Positions 60,797 to 64,000 of a stretch of 64,000 bases of DNA are shown here, piece by piece. The notes beneath the pieces were generated by a model. It had not been told where the DNA came from and did not search any database. It worked only from the letters and a program-made list of their open reading frames with translations. The stretch is from Ruegeria_C sp041537925. Lineage in GTDB: Bacteria; Pseudomonadota; Alphaproteobacteria; Rhodobacterales; Rhodobacteraceae. Location of the stretch: NCBI RefSeq assembly GCF_041537925.1, contig NZ_JBGOSH010000018.1, forward strand, positions 1-64,000. Direction: 5' to 3'. A program made the translations under genes and the position numbers. Position 1 is the first letter of the stretch, and every line of letters begins with the position of its first letter.

Positions 60797-61861
60797 TTAG
60801 CGGCTCAGTCCGAGCTCATTGAGAATCTGACCGTGGCGCTCAAGCGAGACCGCTTTCACATCCTCGAAAGACACGGGCTTGGAATGGGGTTGCGACCAGA
60901 TCGGCTGAAGGGCGCGTACGGCCGTTTCGGCCAGATCGCCGTGCTTTTTCAGCCAGGTTTGAAGCAGTGCCTTGTTATGGGCAGAATGCTCTTCGTCGTT
61001 GGCCAGCAGGTAGAACAGGTCGATTGTGTTCGCCAGATTCCGCTCATAGTCGGCTTCAGCAGCCGAAATGACCGGGGGCGTGATGAAATCGTTGTTCGCA
61101 GCCGCAGCCTGCATGAAGAAGCCCGAACGCACCAATTCGCCGACAAGAGGCTCAAACACCAGATTGATCGCGAAGTACTGTTCAAGATAATCTTCGGACC
61201 CCATGATGGTCTCGATCGCTTCGCGGCAAGGCTGCCACATCGGATCTTCCATCCAGTTCTTTTTGCCCAGGTCATCATCCCAGCCATCGATATCCATACC
61301 GATTTCCGCCAGGTACAAAGTGATGTCCTGTGTCAGGCGCATTTTGTACGACGAGTTGGTCAACGTGGCGTTGTTGATCATTTGCGTGTAGCCATAACGC
61401 TGTGCTTGCATCAGCGATGTGCCAAGACCGAATTCAGCATGCTTCCACGCACCAAGATGCGCCTGAAGTATACGCTCCCAGGTTTTGTCAAATGCGGTAT
61501 GCGCCTTGGCCTTGCGGGCGTTGTCTATAACCGCTTTGACCATCGAGCAGATCTTGGATTGGCGCTGATAGTGCGTCCGTTCCCATTCCTGGTCCGGTGC
61601 GCGGAATGCATGCCAGTTAGAGCTTAGGATTGCGGTGTTATCTTTCTGATAAGCGCCACCGCCTTTGCCGCCTTCGAACTCAATAATCCAGTTCTGGATC
61701 AGATAGCGTTCCGGATCGGGCTGGACGTCAACCGTCACATCTTCGTAATGCGTGGCGCGTTTGCCTCGCGGTTCAAAGTAGTTGTATTTGCGGCTTGTGG
61801 ATCCGATGAACGTTGCTGCGCCTGCAGCTCCGGAGCCGACCGAACTTGATGTAGCTACCAT
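60797..61861 (-). CDS. prmC: Soluble di-iron monooxygenase hydroxylase, small (beta) subunit (PrmC/MimC-like)
   Basis: A 354-residue helical protein of the ferritin-like hydroxylase beta family (F-E-P-R-G-K-R-A-T-H-Y-E-D-V-T-V near residue 30, W-H-A-F-R-A-P-D, W-K-H-A-E-F-G-L, and Y-L-E-Q-Y-F-A-I-N-L-V-F-E-P-L). The beta subunit lacks the iron ligands but stabilises the alpha subunit in the dimeric hydroxylase. Gene order A-reductase-beta-coupling is that of prmABCD and mimABCD, and differs from methane and toluene monooxygenase operons. Confidence 0.9.
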   Translation of the reverse strand: MVATSSSVGSGAAGAATFIGSTSRKYNYFEPRGKRATHYEDVTVDVQPDPERYLIQNWIIEFEGGKGGGAYQKDNTAILSSNWHAFRAPDQEWERTHYQRQSKICSMVKAVIDNARKAKAHTAFDKTWERILQAHLGAWKHAEFGLGTSLMQAQRYGYTQMINNATLTNSSYKMRLTQDITLYLAEIGMDIDGWDDDLGKKNWMEDPMWQPCREAIETIMGSEDYLEQYFAINLVFEPLVGELVRSGFFMQAAAANNDFITPPVISAAEADYERNLANTIDLFYLLANDEEHSAHNKALLQTWLKKHGDLAETAVRALQPIWSQPHSKPVSFEDVKAVSLERHGQILNELGLSR

Positions 61862-61912
61862 TGTAGCCTCCCTTGGTTGGTTTCATTCACGTGACTAGCG
61901 ATCAGCCCAGCA

Positions 61913-62971
61913 TTAGTGGGCCGATGAACCGGAAGTCGGCGTGAACTTGTCGTAGAAAATGCGGTCCATTTCGAAGCTGTTCATGAACAAAACAGGCGTC
62001 AAAGCGTCGATCATCGGGGGGGGACCGCAGGCATAAATGTCGCCTTCGCCGTCGACATCCAGTGCCTTGAGCCGCTGGTCAACGACTTCGTGAACAAACC
62101 CACGCTCACCCTTCCAGCTGTCGTCGTCATCCGCATGGCTGAGTACCGGGATAAATTCGACAGATGGGTTTACCTTGGTCAGCTCGGCAATTTCGTCCAG
62201 TTTGAACAGGTCATCCTGGGTGCGTGCGCCATAGAAGAACAGGATCGGGCGATCTTCGCCGCTGTTGATCTGATCGTGCAGGATCGACCATACAGGCGAC
62301 ATGCCAGACCCGGCACCGACAAGAACTACTGGTCCTTCTCTGTCTTCGCGTCTGAAACACATTCCGTACGGTCCGCTGAGCTTGACGGTTGCTCCTGTTT
62401 TGATGCCTCCGGCGTCAAGTTCGTTTGAGAACTTTCCGTCCGGGTATTTCTTGATAATGAACGAGAGCTTTTGGGCTTCGCCCGGCGAATTTGCCATGGA
62501 GAACGAGCGTGTAATCTCCTCCCCATTTTCGGTGGTAACCGTGATGTCGACATATTGCCCCGCCCAAAATTTGAGTGGTGTGTCAATTTCGACTTCAACG
62601 CCGCGAATGTCATGGGTCAGCGCCTCGAAATCGACAACTCGACCGTTGAATTCTTTGACCGGGATGGACTTCGACAACACCTCTTCGTCAAAGTTGAGAA
62701 GTTCAATCTCCACATCGCTATAGGCGATTGCCCGGCACATAAGGATGTGTCCGCTGTCTTTCTCAAAATCGTTGAGCGCGAAGGTTGAGTACTTCAGCAT
62801 TTCCGTCTCACCGTCCAGCTGGACGCATTTACAGGCGGAGCATTGGCCCTCTTTGCAGCCATGCGGCAGCGCAATGCCCTGGCGGAATGCGGCGTCGAGA
62901 ATGGTTTCATCCTCATCAACCTCAAATTCTACGCCTACTGGCTCCAGACGGACGTTATATACGTCGCTCAT
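61913..62971 (-). CDS. prmB: Monooxygenase reductase, 2Fe-2S/FAD (PrmB/MimB-like)
   Basis: A 352-residue electron-transfer protein. The plant-type ferredoxin domain has C39-x4-C44-x2-C47 and C79. The FAD motif R-S-F-S-M-A-N-S and the NAD domain (L-V-G-A-G-S-G-M-S-P, then Y-A-C-G-P-P-P-M) follow. It passes electrons from NADH to the hydroxylase di-iron centre. It sits directly after the alpha-subunit gene with a stem-loop in the 87-bp gap, the place it holds in propane and tetrahydrofuran monooxygenase operons. Confidence 0.93.
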   Translation of the reverse strand: MSDVYNVRLEPVGVEFEVDEDETILDAAFRQGIALPHGCKEGQCSACKCVQLDGETEMLKYSTFALNDFEKDSGHILMCRAIAYSDVEIELLNFDEEVLSKSIPVKEFNGRVVDFEALTHDIRGVEVEIDTPLKFWAGQYVDITVTTENGEEITRSFSMANSPGEAQKLSFIIKKYPDGKFSNELDAGGIKTGATVKLSGPYGMCFRREDREGPVVLVGAGSGMSPVWSILHDQINSGEDRPILFFYGARTQDDLFKLDEIAELTKVNPSVEFIPVLSHADDDDSWKGERGFVHEVVDQRLKALDVDGEGDIYACGPPPMIDALTPVLFMNSFEMDRIFYDKFTPTSGSSAH

Positions 62972-63024
62972 TTGTCAGGTCTCCTGTGACCCGAAATCCC
63001 CTGTGGACTTCGATTGGTTTGGGA

Positions 63025-63048
63025 TGCAGGGGCCATCCGGCCCCTGCA
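63025..63048 (-). promoter_or_regulatory. Perfect stem-loop between hydroxylase alpha and reductase genes
   Basis: TGCAGGGGCC-ATCC-GGCCCCTGCA: 10-bp perfect arms with a four-base loop, ten bases after the alpha-subunit stop on the transcribed strand. No T-run follows. It is a likely mRNA 3'-end stabiliser favouring hydroxylase over reductase. Confidence 0.75.
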
Positions 63049-63058
63049 ATTGATAGGT

Positions 63059-64000
63059 TTAGTTGAACGGCGTGATGGTGAAGCCGGCGCGGTAGTCTGC
63101 CAGATGTGTTTCGCGATCATCATTCGACATGCCACGCAGGGCTTTCAGAGGCGACGCAAGCGTGTTGCCGCGCACGTCATCAAGCGTCCACATGTCCTTG
63201 TTGTCGAAACGCAGGTGCGGTTGCGGCACCAGGGTCTTGCCATCTTCGCGAACAAAGTTGAGATCCTGGATCGCGTCTGCAAGATCCCAGCCGTCATAGA
63301 CGGTTTCCCACTCACGCTTGCCTGAGAACTTGCCCATGGCAGGTGTCGGACGACCTTCGTATTCGTCCGAGAACGCCTCGACGGCGGTCCAGCGGTCCAG
63401 CTCATGCGCAAAGGTGTGCAATTCGCCGTCGATCTCATCCACGACCATGTCTTCGCGGATTAGGCATGGAACCAGGCACGACCAGCAACGATGCGGATAC
63501 TGATAGCCAACTTCTTCGTTGAAGGTAACAACCTTCTGACCCGGAACGCTTAGCTTGGCGTACCATTTCCAGAAATCGCCAAATTCAGCGTACCAGCCCG
63601 GATACTTGTGCTCAAACCATTCAAAGTCTTTTTCGGTCTGAGCTTCGATCCGCCAGAAGTTTACCGGCCAGCCGACGGCAAAAAACTGAGCAACCTTGTG
63701 CACATAGTTCTTCTCGGTGATCCGCTTCCAGGCTTCCTGAACATCGTCGTGATGCACTTTGACGCCATACTTCTCAAGCGGCAGCATGTAGGTCCGGTAG
63801 TAATCTTCAAAGATCCACCGGTGCCACATTTCCGCATAGGATTCCTTTTCCTTTTCGCGGTTGGTGGTGCCGTATTCGATGAATGTACCGATCGCCGCAT
63901 CCACGATGGCGTGGTTTTGCCAGAATGCATACCGCAGATCGCGTTCCAGAAGCTGGTGGTTCTCCGGCTCTTTCAGGGCTGCCATCAGCAGCGAGTGACC
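63059..64000 (-). CDS. prmA: Soluble di-iron monooxygenase hydroxylase, large (alpha) subunit, C-terminal part (PrmA/MimA-like)
   Basis: The frame is open to the window end and supplies the last 313 or so residues of a protein expected to be about 540 long. It shows the conserved block L-L-E-R-D-L-R-Y-A-F-W-Q-N-H, then F-I-E-Y-G-T and M-W-H-R-W-I-F-E-D-Y-Y-R-T-Y, F-E-H-K-Y-P-G-W-Y, C-W-S-C-L-V-P-C and L-V-P-Q-P-H-L-R, close to propane/acetone monooxygenases and recognisably like MmoX. The iron-binding D-E-x-R-H motif should begin just outside the window. The ATG at 63985 is internal, not a start. It is the catalytic subunit for oxygen-dependent alkane, ketone or cyclic ether oxidation. Confidence 0.92.
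   Translation of the reverse strand, partial: GHSLLMAALKEPENHQLLERDLRYAFWQNHAIVDAAIGTFIEYGTTNREKEKESYAEMWHRWIFEDYYRTYMLPLEKYGVKVHHDDVQEAWKRITEKNYVHKVAQFFAVGWPVNFWRIEAQTEKDFEWFEHKYPGWYAEFGDFWKWYAKLSVPGQKVVTFNEEVGYQYPHRCWSCLVPCLIREDMVVDEIDGELHTFAHELDRWTAVEAFSDEYEGRPTPAMGKFSGKREWETVYDGWDLADAIQDLNFVREDGKTLVPQPHLRFDNKDMWTLDDVRGNTLASPLKALRGMSNDDRETHLADYRAGFTITPFN

Noticed and set aside
60833..61627. 264-codon plus-strand frame opposite the hydroxylase beta gene
   Set aside because: It is a shadow of the real minus-strand gene, which has clear family motifs. The same applies to the frames at 23841-24779 and 58010-58927.
63059..63985. Treating the ATG at 63985 as the start of the hydroxylase alpha gene
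   Set aside because: The frame continues to the window end, and the sequence around this Met aligns with the middle of MmoX-type subunits, so the gene is cut by the window.
1..64000. CRISPR arrays, tRNA or rRNA genes
   Set aside because: No regularly spaced direct repeats and no cloverleaf or rRNA-like sequences were found by reading. A covariance-model scan would be needed to exclude small RNAs.

Overview
The window looks like accessory-rich chromosome or large-plasmid DNA of a marine Rhodobacteraceae (roseobacter-type) alphaproteobacterium. I infer this from the moderate GC content, the TRAP and BMP-type ABC uptake operons, the many GcvA-type LysR regulators, an ECF sigma / cupin anti-sigma pair, and the dense IS5, IS6, IS3, IS110 and Tn3 remnants. 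No rRNA, tRNA or CRISPR array was seen. All assignments come from reading motifs; no database search was run.

Layout. 1-170: end of an IS5-type element. 202-4476: RND efflux pair. 4589-5945: IS5 relic plus an intact IS5 copy. 6084-11904: BMP-type ABC importer with a cytosine-deaminase-like enzyme. 12090-14285: dead IS6 copy, a CoxG gene stump, and an intact IS5 element of a second type. 14298-19501: TRAP transporter, HbpS/GlcG-like protein, 3-hydroxyisobutyrate-dehydrogenase-family enzyme and a divergent GntR regulator. 19526-21860: thioredoxin-fold protein, then an IS3 element next to an IS6 relic. 22046-25841: proline-racemase-family protein, DgcA/HpbB-like flavoprotein and a divergent TetR with two matching operator palindromes. 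26268-28550: LysR and an SHMT-like PLP enzyme. 28551-31140: graveyard of mobile-element and gene fragments. 31351-33478: unknown membrane protein, ECF sigma factor and cupin anti-sigma. 33649-34787: Tn3 transposase and TauE/SafE pseudogenes. 34957-43291: small exported proteins, a CadC/TPR regulator, a broken integrase, two LysR genes, an EF-hand protein, an unusual Cys-type alpha/beta hydrolase and a beta-propeller-like protein. 43815-47927: acyl-CoA ligase interrupted by one stop, LysR, and an acyl-CoA-dehydrogenase homologue with 3-sulfinopropanoyl-CoA desulfinase features. 48103-51824: IS6 relic, sulfatase, IS5 copy with a nonsense mutation, and a fragment of the second IS5 type. 52187-64000: a sigma-54 activator convergent with a long minus-strand operon.

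The most striking system is that last operon. Read on the minus strand it runs hydroxylase alpha (cut by the window end), reductase, hydroxylase beta, coupling protein, amidohydrolase, DUF59 protein, GroEL-like chaperonin, zinc alcohol dehydrogenase and aquaporin. This is the gene order of actinobacterial propane/acetone/phenol monooxygenases (prmABCD/mimABCD) with their maturation factors, here in an alphaproteobacterial setting and with an AqpZ-type channel added at the distal end. A GAF/AAA+/Fis sigma-54 activator faces it. Large stem-loops sit after the alpha-subunit and coupling-protein genes and may set subunit ratios.

Several genes are otherwise intact but carry a single lesion: TGG to TGA in the ligase, TGG to TAG in an IS5 transposase, a TGA at codon 14 of the integrase, and a G-run shift in TauE. 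The accessory region therefore appears to be decaying actively.
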